A stretch of DNA of 59,326 nt, taken from the NCBI GenBank assembly GCA_945947905.1, contig CAMEZO010000003.1, positions 1-59,326 of the forward strand, given 5' to 3'. This stretch comes from an uncultured bacterium (GTDB lineage Bacteria > Verrucomicrobiota > Verrucomicrobiia > Verrucomicrobiales > Akkermansiaceae). Positions 43,116-52,864 of this stretch are shown here, piece after piece (the stretch's first letter is position 1; every line of letters begins with the position of its first letter). Under the pieces are notes generated by a model. It made no database searches and was not told where the DNA came from. It saw only the letters and a program-made list of their open reading frames with translations. The translations under genes and the position numbers were made by a program.

Positions 43116-44711
43116 ATGGCTAAGGACAAAGTGAAGCAGAAGGCAGCGGAGAATGCACCGGAGGTTCCCGGCGGCGGGGAGCCGCAGCGGCAGGCGGTTA
43201 TTTTTCTGGGCGCGGGGGCCTGCGCGATGATGGTGGCGGAGCAGCCCCCGGTCGGGCCGCTGCGTGTGCTGGATGTCCTCTCGCGCCCCATCGAGCTGGC
43301 GCACGATGTTTTCAGCACGAACAAGGTCTCTCGCGAGACGATGGACCGCTGCGTGCAGGTGATGCGGGGCTACAAGGAACTGCTGGCCGAATACGGCAGC
43401 GGCGGGGAGCCCGTTCCGGTGCGTTTGTTAGCAACGAATGTGCTGACGGATGTCACGAACATGGATGCCTTCGTGAACCGCCTGCAGACAGCCTGCGGCC
43501 TGCATCTGGAGGTGATGGACGACGGCGAAATGACCCGCCTGCTCTACCAAAACATGCAGACCATGCTGCAAAGCCACCCCGAACTCGCCAGGAAGCGTTC
43601 GGTCGTGCTGCACGTCGGCCCGGGTAACACGCGCCTGCTGCTCTTCGAGCGCGGGCGTCTGGCCTACTACGCCAGCTACCGGATGGGCGCGCACCGCACC
43701 GGCGAGGCCATCATCGCCTCCGATGCGGGTGGGTCGGACAGCGAGTGCTCACTCATCCGCGAGCATGTGCGCGGCGTGATGGAACAGCTGCGCCACGATG
43801 CCGCCGACGCCCTGGCCGATGTGCCCGACGCTCTGGTGATTTTCGGGCCGGATTTCCACTGCATCTCTTCCCCCCTCATTGTCGGCGATACCATCACGGC
43901 AGAGGGGCTTACCCGCCTGGTGGAAGAGATAGCCGATACCCCCTATAACAGCCGCATGGAACGCTATGAGGAGGACTATGTGGGCGTGGTGGCCCTGCTG
44001 CCCACGGCTGTTATTTACCAGGCCGTGGTCAGCGAATTCTCGCCCCGCAGTATCTTCATCGCCAAGGAGGAATACACCCATGAATTCCTGCGCAGTCTGC
44101 TGAATAACAGCGACAACGACAGCGCGCTGGAAGAGGAGATGCTCCACTTCTCCATGCTGCAGGCCAGCCGCTACAAAGTGGACCGCGCACACAGCCAGCA
44201 GGTGCGCAGGCTCTGCACGGCGTTGTTTGATAATTTGCAAGACTTGCACGGCCTGGGGCACCACGACCGCCTGCTGCTGAAGGTAGCTGCTATCCTGCAC
44301 GAGGTCGGCACCTACATCAGCCCCAAAAAACACCACCACCACAGCCAGTATATCATCCTGAACTCCGAGATCTTCGGGCTCTCCCGCCACGACGTGGAGA
44401 TCGTGGGCCTGCTGGCGCGCTATCACCGCCACTCCACCCCCTCCGTGCAGGACCGCCATTATGCCGAGCTGGACCTGCAGGACCGCCTGCGTGTGCAAAA
44501 AATGGCCGCACTCCTGCGCGTGGCCGATGCCCTGGAGCGCGCTCATGCCCACCGCATCGCCGACTTCACCGTGCGCTACAAGCCCCGCCGCCTGGAACTC
44601 CTCGTCCCCGGCGTGCGCGACCTCACCATCGAGAACCTCGCGCTGCGCTCCAAAGCCGACCTCTTTACGGAAATCTTCGGCTACGACATCCAACTGCTCC
44701 CCGCTGAATAG
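43116..44711 (+). CDS. Ppx/GppA-like protein with HD-type C-terminal domain
   Basis: A 531-residue protein with the two-part layout of exopolyphosphatase/guanosine pentaphosphatase. The C-terminal HD-like domain is well kept (A-A-I-L-H-E-V-G, then H-H-H-H-S-Q-Y-I). The N-terminal ASKHA phosphatase loops are not: the usual D-x-G-S-N-S appears as F-L-G-A-G-A, and D-x-G-G-G-S appears as H-V-G-P-G-N. It may therefore bind nucleotide or polyphosphate without normal hydrolysis. The start follows the promoter. The histidine kinase gene begins 111 nt downstream behind its own promoter. Confidence 0.8.
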   Translation: MAKDKVKQKAAENAPEVPGGGEPQRQAVIFLGAGACAMMVAEQPPVGPLRVLDVLSRPIELAHDVFSTNKVSRETMDRCVQVMRGYKELLAEYGSGGEPVPVRLLATNVLTDVTNMDAFVNRLQTACGLHLEVMDDGEMTRLLYQNMQTMLQSHPELARKRSVVLHVGPGNTRLLLFERGRLAYYASYRMGAHRTGEAIIASDAGGSDSECSLIREHVRGVMEQLRHDAADALADVPDALVIFGPDFHCISSPLIVGDTITAEGLTRLVEEIADTPYNSRMERYEEDYVGVVALLPTAVIYQAVVSEFSPRSIFIAKEEYTHEFLRSLLNNSDNDSALEEEMLHFSMLQASRYKVDRAHSQQVRRLCTALFDNLQDLHGLGHHDRLLLKVAAILHEVGTYISPKKHHHHSQYIILNSEIFGLSRHDVEIVGLLARYHRHSTPSVQDRHYAELDLQDRLRVQKMAALLRVADALERAHAHRIADFTVRYKPRRLELLVPGVRDLTIENLALRSKADLFTEIFGYDIQLLPAE

Positions 44712-44773
44712 CTTTCGCCGCGGAATCCTGAATCGCTCCGATAGCTCCCCGCCTCAACGGCGCGGGAAAATGC

Positions 44774-44802
44774 TTGCCAAAGACCCCCGCGTGGTGTATG
44801 AT
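44774..44802 (+). promoter_or_regulatory. Promoter of the histidine kinase gene
   Basis: TTGCCA (44774-44779), 17 bp, TATGAT (44797-44802) preceded by TG one base upstream. Confidence 0.75.
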
Positions 44803-44822
44803 GAGGGCACAGCCGCAGAACC

Positions 44823-46271
44823 ATGACAGCATCCGTTCCCAGCAGCGAGGAAGCCCTCGAACGCCTCAAGCGCGTGTACTTTAACGACCCCGGCCGCGAG
44901 GTAGAATTCCGCGCCGGCGAGCTTGTGATGGCCCAAGGTGTGGAAAACCGCCGCATCTACCTCGTGAAGGAGGGGGCCTTGGTGGCCTACCGACGCGAAG
45001 CCGCCGCCGGCGTGGAGTCCCTGCCGGAGGACAGCACGGGCCGCAGCTATGAGGTGTTCCGCAGCGGGCCGGGTTCCTTTGTGGGGGTGCATGCCTTCTT
45101 CTCCGGCACCTTTTGCAGTAACACGGACGTGGTGGCCGTGGAACCGACCCGACTGGCCTATGTAGATGATACGACCCCGATTATCGACGAGGCGGGCCAG
45201 GGCGATTTCCTGCACCAGTTTGTACCGGTTCTCATTCACGAACTCTTTGTGCGCAACAGCCGCATCTACGCGCGCGCCACGGAGAAGGAAGAGGCCCTGC
45301 GCATGCTCAGCCGCGCCGAGATGTCTGCTACCCTGGCCCAGTTGACCGCCGGCATCGCCCATGAGCTGAACAATGCCGTGGGCGTGATCACCAGCCGCAT
45401 GCAGTTTGTGGCCGAGCAGCTCACCTATTGCCTCGCGGAGGAGAATCCGCTCAACTCCAAGCTCTTCACCTTGGGTTATGTGGATAAAAGTCACCTGTCC
45501 GCGTCAGAGCTCCGCAACCTCTCCCGCCGCTATGAGCGCGAGCTCGGCATCTGCCAAGCGGCCGCCAAGGTGCTGGCACATCTGGCGCCGAACCAGGAGG
45601 AGCTGAAGCGTTACGATAAGAAGTTTTTGCGTAACATCGACCGCTGCTATCGCTTCTGGGAGCTGGGGCACGACCTGCGGGATATGCAGATGGCTGCCAA
45701 GCATGCCGCCGGCATTGTGAAAGGAGTGAAGCGTCTGGGCCGTGCCTCCACCGAGCGCGAGCCGGGGGTCGATGTGGCCGATACGGTGCAGGATGCCGTC
45801 AATCTGTTAGCCAACATGCTCAAGCGCGTGACCCTGCGCACGGAGCTTGCCCCCCTCCCGGGGATCACGGCGGACTCCACGGAGCTGGTGCAGGTGTGGA
45901 CCAACATCATCAAGAACGCCTGCGATGCCATGAACCAGGCCGCTACGCCGCAGCCGACGGTTACCATCACGGCCGATGTGTACCACGCCGACGGTATCAC
46001 CCTGCTGCCGGAAGATTATATCCGTGTCTCTGTCTCCAACAACGGCCCGGAAATTCCGCAGGAGATACGCGAGAAGATTTTCCAGCCCAACTTCACGACC
46101 AAGAAGCAGGGGCTGGACTTCGGGCTCGGGCTCGGGCTGGCCATTGTGCGACGCGTGGTAGACAGTTACGCCGGCACGATTGCCCTGGAGAGCAAGGAGG
46201 GTGAAACGACCTTCACGATCTTCCTGCCCATCAATCCTCTGTCACAATCTCAATCTGTTGAATCGACATGA
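44823..46271 (+). CDS. Soluble sensor histidine kinase with cyclic-nucleotide-binding-like domain
   Basis: A 482-residue protein without membrane segments. Residues 10-130 resemble a cyclic-nucleotide-binding beta-roll (F-R-A-G-E-L-V-M-A-Q-G, then G-P-G-S-F-V-G-V). A helical linker leads to the H-box L-T-A-G-I-A-H-E-L-N-N-A near 175-186. The ATPase part has the N-box (I-I-K-N-A-C-D-A-M), F-T-T-K-K and the G box F-G-L-G-L-G-L-A-I-V. No response regulator gene is adjacent. About 100 residues of extra helix lie between H-box and N-box. Its stop overlaps the start of the porin-like gene, so both are translated together. Confidence 0.88.
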   Translation: MTASVPSSEEALERLKRVYFNDPGREVEFRAGELVMAQGVENRRIYLVKEGALVAYRREAAAGVESLPEDSTGRSYEVFRSGPGSFVGVHAFFSGTFCSNTDVVAVEPTRLAYVDDTTPIIDEAGQGDFLHQFVPVLIHELFVRNSRIYARATEKEEALRMLSRAEMSATLAQLTAGIAHELNNAVGVITSRMQFVAEQLTYCLAEENPLNSKLFTLGYVDKSHLSASELRNLSRRYERELGICQAAAKVLAHLAPNQEELKRYDKKFLRNIDRCYRFWELGHDLRDMQMAAKHAAGIVKGVKRLGRASTEREPGVDVADTVQDAVNLLANMLKRVTLRTELAPLPGITADSTELVQVWTNIIKNACDAMNQAATPQPTVTITADVYHADGITLLPEDYIRVSVSNNGPEIPQEIREKIFQPNFTTKKQGLDFGLGLGLAIVRRVVDSYAGTIALESKEGETTFTIFLPINPLSQSQSVEST

Positions 46272-47548
46272 AAAAACATATACTGATGCTGCTTGCAGGG
46301 GTCTGCTGTGCCTCCGCCGCCACCCCCGCTGTAACCACCTCTGCCTCCGCTCCGGAGGACTGGACGGACGCCGTCAAGAAGGCCTTGGTAGTGTATGAGA
46401 ACAAGGACGGCGTGCTGCAGAAGGTGCGCCTTGCCTGGGTCGAGATGTTCCAGATGTCCGCCGTGCAGCCCGCCGGCGGGAACGGCGACCACCTGAAAGC
46501 CGGCGCAAGCCCCGTGAACCAGGAGTTCCGACGCAGTTACTTGGGTGTGAACCTGGACTTCTCCACCGGCACAAAGTTCCACACCTGGGTGCGTCCCGGC
46601 GGCTTGCCCGTGCGCGAGACTTATTCTAAAGGGCGCACGAAGAAAAACTACTCCTACTTCAGCTTCTATGACATTTATGTGAGCCAGACCATCCCCGGCG
46701 TGGAGGGTCTCACGCTCACCGTGGGTAAGATGGGCACCAAGCTCACGACGGACTACATCACGTCCAGCTCCAAGATCCGCTGCATCGAGCGCTCCCTGCT
46801 CAGCAACCAGTTTGCGCAGGATTCCAACTGGGGCATCGGCCTCACCTGGAAGCCGAACAAGGACACGCAGGTGTTCGGCCAGTGGATGCTCAACGACCGC
46901 GCCTCCGCCTCCAAGAGCCTGACGCACTCGGATGTTTACCGCGACGGACGCGGCTTCAAGGGTGAGTTCGGGTATGAGGATAAGTGCTTTGCTATCGTGG
47001 GTGCTTCTCACCGCTTCAATAAGAGCGAGGAGGGCTACATGGAGGTGTCCGGGCAGTACATGCACGACTTTAACAACGCCTACGGCAATCGCCGCAAGAA
47101 GGGTGCTAACTGCTACGGCATGGGCTTCCAGGATGCGGTGTCTCTGGGCTTCGATTACAAGAAAGGCCGCCTGACGCTTATCAATAACGTGGTGGCTGCG
47201 TTCCGTCCGCTGGGCGCACCGGATAAGGGCTCCAAGAACATCGGCTTGCAAATTCAACCCATCTGGGAGGTGAACAAGCATGTGGACGCCGTTTTCCGCT
47301 ACACGGGGATGGAGGGCAGCAATGCAGTGCGCATCGCCGGTGATCGTTTCATCTGCACGCAGACAACGACCCCGAGCTGGGTGAGCCACCTGCACGCGTT
47401 CTACTTCGGCGCGAATATCTATGCCTCCGCCAAGAACAAGGACGCCCTCAAGTTCATGGTGGGTGCGGAGTATACCAATGCCCACAAGGACGGCAAGAGT
47501 GCTTTTTCCGGCTGGGCTTTCCAGTCCTCCGTGCGCTGGAGCTTCTGA
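46268..47548 (+). CDS. Porin-like outer-membrane beta-barrel protein
   Basis: A 426-residue exported protein with a signal peptide (M-K-K-H-I-L-M-L-L-A-G-V) ending near A-S-A-A. The mature part is rich in alternating polar and aromatic residues and ends in W-S-F, the C-terminal Phe typical of outer-membrane barrels recognised by BamA. Its general look is that of phosphate- or carbohydrate-selective porins, but the transported solute cannot be called. The ATGA overlap with the kinase gene means the sensor and this barrel are coexpressed. mutS follows 28 nt later. Confidence 0.75.
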   Translation: MKKHILMLLAGVCCASAATPAVTTSASAPEDWTDAVKKALVVYENKDGVLQKVRLAWVEMFQMSAVQPAGGNGDHLKAGASPVNQEFRRSYLGVNLDFSTGTKFHTWVRPGGLPVRETYSKGRTKKNYSYFSFYDIYVSQTIPGVEGLTLTVGKMGTKLTTDYITSSSKIRCIERSLLSNQFAQDSNWGIGLTWKPNKDTQVFGQWMLNDRASASKSLTHSDVYRDGRGFKGEFGYEDKCFAIVGASHRFNKSEEGYMEVSGQYMHDFNNAYGNRRKKGANCYGMGFQDAVSLGFDYKKGRLTLINNVVAAFRPLGAPDKGSKNIGLQIQPIWEVNKHVDAVFRYTGMEGSNAVRIAGDRFICTQTTTPSWVSHLHAFYFGANIYASAKNKDALKFMVGAEYTNAHKDGKSAFSGWAFQSSVRWSF

Positions 47549-47576
47549 TGCCGACATCGCCTCTTGATAGCATTTC

Positions 47577-50081
47577 ATGGCAGCACAGTCAGCAAACAGT
47601 CCGATGATGGAGCAGTACCTGCGGATGAAGCAGGGACTGCCGGAGGATGTGTGGCTTTTCTTCCGCATCGGTGACTTCTATGAAATGTTTTTCGAGGATG
47701 CCGTGGAGTGCGCCGCCGCACTGGGGCTGACGCTGACGAAGCGCCAGAGTATCCCCATGTGCGGCGTGCCGCACCACGCGGCGGAGGCGTATATCGGGCA
47801 GATTGTCAAGCTCGGTAAGCGCGTGGCCATCGCGGATCAGATGACCGTGCCGGTGCCGGGCAAGTTGGTGGAGCGCGAGATTACGCGTATCATATCCGCC
47901 GGCACGTTGGCGGACATGTCGCTGCTGGATGCGGGTGAGCACAATTACATAGTTGCCTGTTATCACGACAAGAAAACCTGGGGACTGGCCTGTGCGGATC
48001 ACACCACGGGTGAGTTCACGGTAGCTGACTACGGCAGGCTCGAGGAGCTGGCTGAGGAAGTGGGGCGCATTCACCCCAGCGAATTGTTGGTGAGTGATGA
48101 GCAGAAGGAGGATTTCCCGGGGCTGCCCGTTACACAGTATTATGATGGCTATACCTTCCTGCCCGGGGTGGCCAAGACCTCGCTGGAGAGTCATTTCCGT
48201 GTGCATTCGCTGGAGGGATTCGGCTGCGCGCAGCTCACTTGCGCGCTCGGAGCGGCGGCGGCCATTCTGCATTATCTGAAGCACCAGCTGCGCCGCAAGA
48301 CGGACCACCTGCGCCGGCTTTCTCTGCGTCCCACGGCGAACGCGGTGTTGATTGATACGGCGAGCCGTCGCAACCTCGACCTGACAGAGGCACGGGGCGG
48401 TTTCAGGAATACCCTGCTCGGCACGCTGGATAACACGGCTACCCCCATGGGGGCGCGTAAACTGCGGGACTGGATTCTGCACCCGATCTGCGATTTGTCG
48501 ACCCTCACGCTGCGGCAGGAGACGATCGCGGCTTTCCTCAGTGAGCCTTTCCTGATGGGAAAGCTGCGGGACTCCCTCAAGGGGGTGCGGGACCTGGAGC
48601 GCCTCAGCGCCCGGCTGTCGCAGGGGGCAGGAAATGCACGCGATTTGTTAGCCCTCGGTACTTCCCTGCAGCGCCTGCCGGATGTGTTGCAGGATCTGCG
48701 GGTGCTGGAGCCGCGTTTCCCGCTGTTTTCGCCGCTCATTGAGCGCATCGGGGAGTTCTCGGCGCTTTCGTCGCTGTTAGAGTCGGCCATGGCGGATGAG
48801 CCGCCCGTGACCGTGAAGGAGGGCGGGATGATCCGCGATGGTTTCGACGCGAAGCTCGATGAGCTACGGGCGGCTTCCCGGGATGGGAAGAGCTGGTTGG
48901 CGCAGCTCGAGGCGCGGGAGCGGGAGGAGACGGGGATCGATTCATTGAAGATCCGCTATAACAATGTTTTCGGCTACTACATCGAGGTGACTCGGGCGAA
49001 CTACTCGAAGGTGCCGACCGACCGTTATGTGCGCAAACAAACGCTGGCGAATGCGGAGCGTTTCGTGACGGAGGAGCTGAAGCGGATGGAGGGTACCATT
49101 CTGGGGGCCGATGAACGCTCCCGCCAGTTGGAATACGAGATTTTCTGCCGTCTGCGTGACGAGGTGGGGCAGTACATCGATGCCATTCAGGGCAGCGCGG
49201 ATGCACTGGCGGAGGTGGATGTGTTGCTCTGCCTGGCGGAGCAGGCGCGGCAGCATCGTTATTGCCGTCCCGTGTTGGATGACAGTCGTGTGCTGCACAT
49301 CGTCAACGGTCGCCACCCCGTGATCGAGCAGGTGCAGACGGATTCCGCCTTTGTGCCGAACGATACGGAGATGGATGCAGAGGAGAATCGGGTGCTCATC
49401 CTGACGGGGCCGAATATGGCGGGTAAGAGCACTTATATTCGGCAGGTGGCACTCATCACGCTTATGGCGCAGATCGGGTCCTATGTGCCGGCGGATTCGG
49501 CTCACATCGGGTTGGTGGATCGCATTTTCTGTCGCGTGGGGGCCAGCGATGACATCGCGCGCGGGCAGTCCACGTTCATGGTGGAGATGAGTGAGACGGC
49601 GCTCATTCTGAACAACGCGACGCAGCGGTCGCTGGTAATTCTCGATGAGATCGGGCGCGGTACGGCGACCTTTGACGGTCTGTCGATTGCCTGGGCCGTG
49701 GCGGAGCATCTGCACGATGTCATCGGGGCGCGGACGATGTTTGCTACTCATTACCACGAGATGGTCGACTTGCAGCACACGCATCCCGCGGTGTCGAATT
49801 GGCATGTGGAGGTGCGGGAGTGGCAGGATGAGATTGTTTTCCTGCGTAAGGTGCTGCCCGGGCCGGCGGATAAATCATACGGCATTCAGGTGGCGCGCCT
49901 GGCGGGGCTGCCGCCGGTGATCATCGACCGCGCCAAGCAGATTCTGACGCACTTGGAGATGAGTGCTGCCTCCCGCGAGCCGGGGGAGCTGCGGCGTAAG
50001 CGGGCTCGTTCTTCGGGGCTGCCGGCTTCGGAGCGGGCGGATACGGGGCAGCTCGATATGTTTGACTTGTTGGATTCCTAG
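47577..50081 (+). CDS. mutS: DNA mismatch repair protein MutS
   Basis: An 834-residue MutS. The mismatch-wedging Phe and Glu sit in G-D-F-Y-E-M-F near residue 33. The lever and core domains follow, with N-N-V-F-G-Y-Y-I-E-V-T. The ATPase has Walker A G-P-N-M-A-G-K-S-T near 612, the S-T-F-M-V-E-M motif, Walker B L-V-I-L-D-E-I-G-R-G-T and A-T-H-Y-H. The end is Q-L-D-M-F-D-L-L, resembling a beta-clamp-binding peptide (Q-x-x-L-F type). mutL is not in the window. The serine dehydratase gene starts 7 nt after the stop. Confidence 0.97.
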   Translation: MAAQSANSPMMEQYLRMKQGLPEDVWLFFRIGDFYEMFFEDAVECAAALGLTLTKRQSIPMCGVPHHAAEAYIGQIVKLGKRVAIADQMTVPVPGKLVEREITRIISAGTLADMSLLDAGEHNYIVACYHDKKTWGLACADHTTGEFTVADYGRLEELAEEVGRIHPSELLVSDEQKEDFPGLPVTQYYDGYTFLPGVAKTSLESHFRVHSLEGFGCAQLTCALGAAAAILHYLKHQLRRKTDHLRRLSLRPTANAVLIDTASRRNLDLTEARGGFRNTLLGTLDNTATPMGARKLRDWILHPICDLSTLTLRQETIAAFLSEPFLMGKLRDSLKGVRDLERLSARLSQGAGNARDLLALGTSLQRLPDVLQDLRVLEPRFPLFSPLIERIGEFSALSSLLESAMADEPPVTVKEGGMIRDGFDAKLDELRAASRDGKSWLAQLEAREREETGIDSLKIRYNNVFGYYIEVTRANYSKVPTDRYVRKQTLANAERFVTEELKRMEGTILGADERSRQLEYEIFCRLRDEVGQYIDAIQGSADALAEVDVLLCLAEQARQHRYCRPVLDDSRVLHIVNGRHPVIEQVQTDSAFVPNDTEMDAEENRVLILTGPNMAGKSTYIRQVALITLMAQIGSYVPADSAHIGLVDRIFCRVGASDDIARGQSTFMVEMSETALILNNATQRSLVILDEIGRGTATFDGLSIAWAVAEHLHDVIGARTMFATHYHEMVDLQHTHPAVSNWHVEVREWQDEIVFLRKVLPGPADKSYGIQVARLAGLPPVIIDRAKQILTHLEMSAASREPGELRRKRARSSGLPASERADTGQLDMFDLLDS

Positions 50082-50088
50082 CTGTGCC

Positions 50089-51468
50089 ATGTACACAGGT
50101 CTGTTTGACATTTTCTCGATCGGTATCGGTCCTTCCAGTTCACACACCATGGGGCCTATGCGAGCGGCGGCGCGTTTTGTCCGCGAACTCCGGGAATCGG
50201 GGGTACTGGCAGATACCTCGCGGGTCTTTGTGGAGCTTTTCGGTTCGCTGGCGCTGACGGGTGAGGGACACTGTACGCCGCAGGCCGTCGTTTACGGTTT
50301 GTTGGGGCTGGACGCGGAGACCATGGACCCTCAGCAGGATGCGGCGGGGCAGGTGCAGGCAGCGGGGCGTTTAGCCTTGGGCGGGGAGCATGAGGTGGAT
50401 TTCGATGTGCAGCGGGATGTCCTGTTGCGGCGGGGCGTTGTTCTGCCGGGTCACGCCAACGGCATGCGCATGCAGGCTTTGGGGGCGAACGGCACGCCGC
50501 TGCATACGGCGGTATATTATTCCGTGGGAGGTGGAACGGTGTTGCGCGAAGACGAGCTCGGCCGGCGCAGTCCCGCTTCCGTGCGTGTGCCCTACGAGTT
50601 CGGGAATTGCCGTCAACTGATGGATCTCTGTGAGAAGCACGGTTTGAGTGTGGCGCAGCTTGTGCTGCTCAATGAGCTGAGTTTGCATGCCGAGGAGGAA
50701 ATCGACGCGCGCCTCGACCGCATTCTGCGGGTGATGGATGAGGCGGTGGAGCGTGGGCTCACCGGGCAAGGTGTGCTCCCGGGGCCGCTGCATCTGCCCC
50801 GCCGTGCGCCGTCCATTCTGGCGGATTTGGAGCAGCGTTTTCGCTCGAACGCGGAGGATGCGCTCACCATCATCGACTGGATCAATCTGTGGGCTTTCGC
50901 TGTTTCCGAGGAGAACGCAGCGGGCGGTCGTGTGGTGACGGCGCCGACCATGGGCAGCGCGGGGGTCATCCCGGCGGTGTTGCGCTATTTCTCGCGCTAC
51001 GGGTATCGGGAGGCGGGTGTCCCCTGCCGCGAGGGGCAGTTGCGCTTTCTGTTGACGGCTTCGGCTATTTGTTGTCTCTACCGTACGAATGCCTCCATTT
51101 CCGGCGCTGAGGTCGGCTGCCAAGGGGAGGTGGGGGTCGCGTGTTCCATGGCGGCGGCGGGTCTGGTGGCGGCCATGGGCGGCAGCAATGCCTGCGTGGA
51201 GAATGCAGCGGAAATCGCGATGGAACACAACCTCGGCCTCACCTGCGACCCGATTTGCGGGCTGGTCCAGGTGCCGTGCATCGAGCGCAACGCCATCGGC
51301 GCCGTCAAGGCCGTGAACGCCGCCCGCCTCGCCCTCCGCGGCGGCGGCTCGCATTTCGTCAGCTTGGACAGCGTGATCGCGGCCATGGACGAAACCGGCC
51401 GCGCCCTCTCCTCCCGCTTCCGCGAAACCTCCCTCGGCGGCCTGGCGAAAAACGCCTTTACCTGCTGA
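50089..51468 (+). CDS. sdaA: L-serine ammonia-lyase, iron-sulfur type
   Basis: A 459-residue single-chain L-serine dehydratase that converts serine to pyruvate and ammonia with a catalytic [4Fe-4S] cluster. The N-terminal domain has F-S-I-G-I-G-P-S-S-S-H-T-M-G-P-M. The catalytic domain has A-E-V-G-C-Q-G-E-V-G-V-A-C-S-M and L-T-C-D-P-I-C-G-L-V-Q-V-P-C-I-E-R-N, which include the cluster-binding Cys residues. Length and order match the SdaA/TdcG group. The start M-Y-T-G-L-F-D is the usual family start. It is probably cotranscribed with mutS. Confidence 0.96.
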   Translation: MYTGLFDIFSIGIGPSSSHTMGPMRAAARFVRELRESGVLADTSRVFVELFGSLALTGEGHCTPQAVVYGLLGLDAETMDPQQDAAGQVQAAGRLALGGEHEVDFDVQRDVLLRRGVVLPGHANGMRMQALGANGTPLHTAVYYSVGGGTVLREDELGRRSPASVRVPYEFGNCRQLMDLCEKHGLSVAQLVLLNELSLHAEEEIDARLDRILRVMDEAVERGLTGQGVLPGPLHLPRRAPSILADLEQRFRSNAEDALTIIDWINLWAFAVSEENAAGGRVVTAPTMGSAGVIPAVLRYFSRYGYREAGVPCREGQLRFLLTASAICCLYRTNASISGAEVGCQGEVGVACSMAAAGLVAAMGGSNACVENAAEIAMEHNLGLTCDPICGLVQVPCIERNAIGAVKAVNAARLALRGGGSHFVSLDSVIAAMDETGRALSSRFRETSLGGLAKNAFTC

Positions 51469-51485
51469 GACGCTTGGCTCAGTTC

Positions 51486-51760
51486 AGACTGCATGCGCCC
51501 GGGGTGGTAGAAGGCGAGATGGTTGAGACCGCGGAATAAAGGGAATTTTCGGAGAGTCAGAGGCATGCTTAGCTCGGTTCAGACTGCATGCCGCCGGGAT
51601 AGTAGCGCCCTTGGTTATTTTAACAAAAATCCGAGGCTACCTACAATGAACCTGCTTCGACGTCTTGCCGAAGTTCCGACGGCCAATCAGTTTCCGAAAA
51701 TTCCTTTTATTCCGCGGTCAGCTCCTTCCCGCTTCCTTCTACCTCGGCGGTATGAAGTCT
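51486..51760 (+). repeat. Palindromic interspersed element, full copy D
   Basis: A 275-bp element bounded by AGACTGCATGC at the left and GGCGGTATGAAGTCT at the right. The left arm ACCGCGGAATAAAGGGAATT and the right arm, complementary to ACCGCGGAATAAAAGGAATT, could form a long hairpin. An internal AGACTGCATGCCGCCG starts at 51581. The copy begins 17 bp after the sdaA stop. Confidence 0.75.
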
Positions 51761-52064
51761 CGCACCCCCTCCGCGTGGCTCCGTATCCGTGCCCTCCGTG
51801 TCATCCGTGGACCGAATTTTACCCCTCCGATGAGCGAGGCGGGGGTGGACCTCGGCACCGGGTGAGCCTATCTCGGGCAGTTGCTTATTTTAATTTAGGG
51901 GCTTAAATTAAAATAAGGGAGGTGCTTATTTTAGTTTCACTCATTGCCCGGAAACATCGGGGAGAGGAGAAGATCGAGAAGTGAAGGTGTCGCTAGGGCC
52001 GGGAAGTGCAGTCCACGGATGACACGGATTGCACGGATTAGCGATGGACGGCAGGCGGGGAGAT
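51761..52064. other. Intergenic region with an A+T-rich perfect palindrome
   Basis: No gene is supported. A perfect 14-bp inverted repeat (CTTATTTTAATTTA at 51884-51897, partner 51904-51917) with a 6-nt loop is followed by a partial third copy (51924-51937). Degenerate copies of the motif CCGTGTCATCCGTGG occur at both ends (near 51797 and 52011). Confidence 0.5.
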
Positions 52065-52153
52065 AGACTTCATGCCGCCGGATCGAGAGAGAACGTGAAG
52101 GACTGTGGAATGAAGGGAATTTCGGGAAAGTGGGGTGGTATGCGTGGCTCGGT
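52065..52153 (+). repeat. Palindromic interspersed element, single arm E
   Basis: The sequence AGACTTCATGCCGCCGG, then GTGGAATGAAGGGAATTTCGG and GCGTGGCTCGG match one arm unit of the family. The second arm is absent. Confidence 0.6.
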
Positions 52154-52300
52154 ACAAAAAAGCACAGCAGGAGTGGCAGGTTCGGGTGATCGTGGCTTTT
52201 CTGTCTTACAAGGGAGATGTTCTTCTCAGATTGCGTAACAACAGAAAGGCCGATCGCTGATGACCAACGACCGACCTGATTCTGCAAATTGTCAAAAATG

Positions 52301-52852
52301 TCAGGGGGCAGTACCTTCTGTGACTTTCAGTTTTTCAAAGCTTACGTAATTCCGCTCGTTATCATTAACAAGGTAATACAGCTGATTAATCTTCGGATTT
52401 AAATTAACCTCGCCCTTGGCAGGATCTCCCGTATACACAAAATTCTGCAGACCGGAGGTGGCATTAAATCGGAAGAGTCCATCAAGCTCCTTATCAGGAT
52501 TCCGAAAGTCCTTATACTTTACATTAGTATCCGACCACCCATAAATGAGGAAACTATGCGGGGAAACCTCCTCAAACGTATCAATCTTAACCTGATATAC
52601 CGTTCCTCCGTCGACGGTCAATTCGCACGAGATAGAGTCCGTACCCGGATTCTTGAAACATAAGATCACATCATGCGTAGCTTCGTCCGCTCCGATCACG
52701 TTGCCATGCAACTCAATACTCGTTGTCCGCTCTGTAACCAAGGGAGTCGAAGGACTTTTAGGGTAACCTTCGGCTACGGTGCTACCACCGCCACACCCAA
52801 GCAGAAACAGCCCGCACAAACCCGACAGAAAGAAAACAGCAACCCTTCTCAT
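52301..52852 (-). CDS. Small lipoprotein, unknown function
   Basis: A 183-residue lipoprotein: the signal M-R-R-V-A-V-F-F-L-S-G-L leads to the lipobox F-L-L-G-C and then G-G-G-S. The mature part is beta-rich with two further Cys residues (V-I-L-C-F and I-S-C-E-L) that could form a disulfide. No family is recognised. It lies 12 nt after another small lipoprotein gene with a similar plan, so the two form an operon and may be distant paralogues. Confidence 0.7.
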   Translation of the reverse strand: MRRVAVFFLSGLCGLFLLGCGGGSTVAEGYPKSPSTPLVTERTTSIELHGNVIGADEATHDVILCFKNPGTDSISCELTVDGGTVYQVKIDTFEEVSPHSFLIYGWSDTNVKYKDFRNPDKELDGLFRFNATSGLQNFVYTGDPAKGEVNLNPKINQLYYLVNDNERNYVSFEKLKVTEGTAP

Positions 52853-52864
52853 GAGCCAAGGAAA

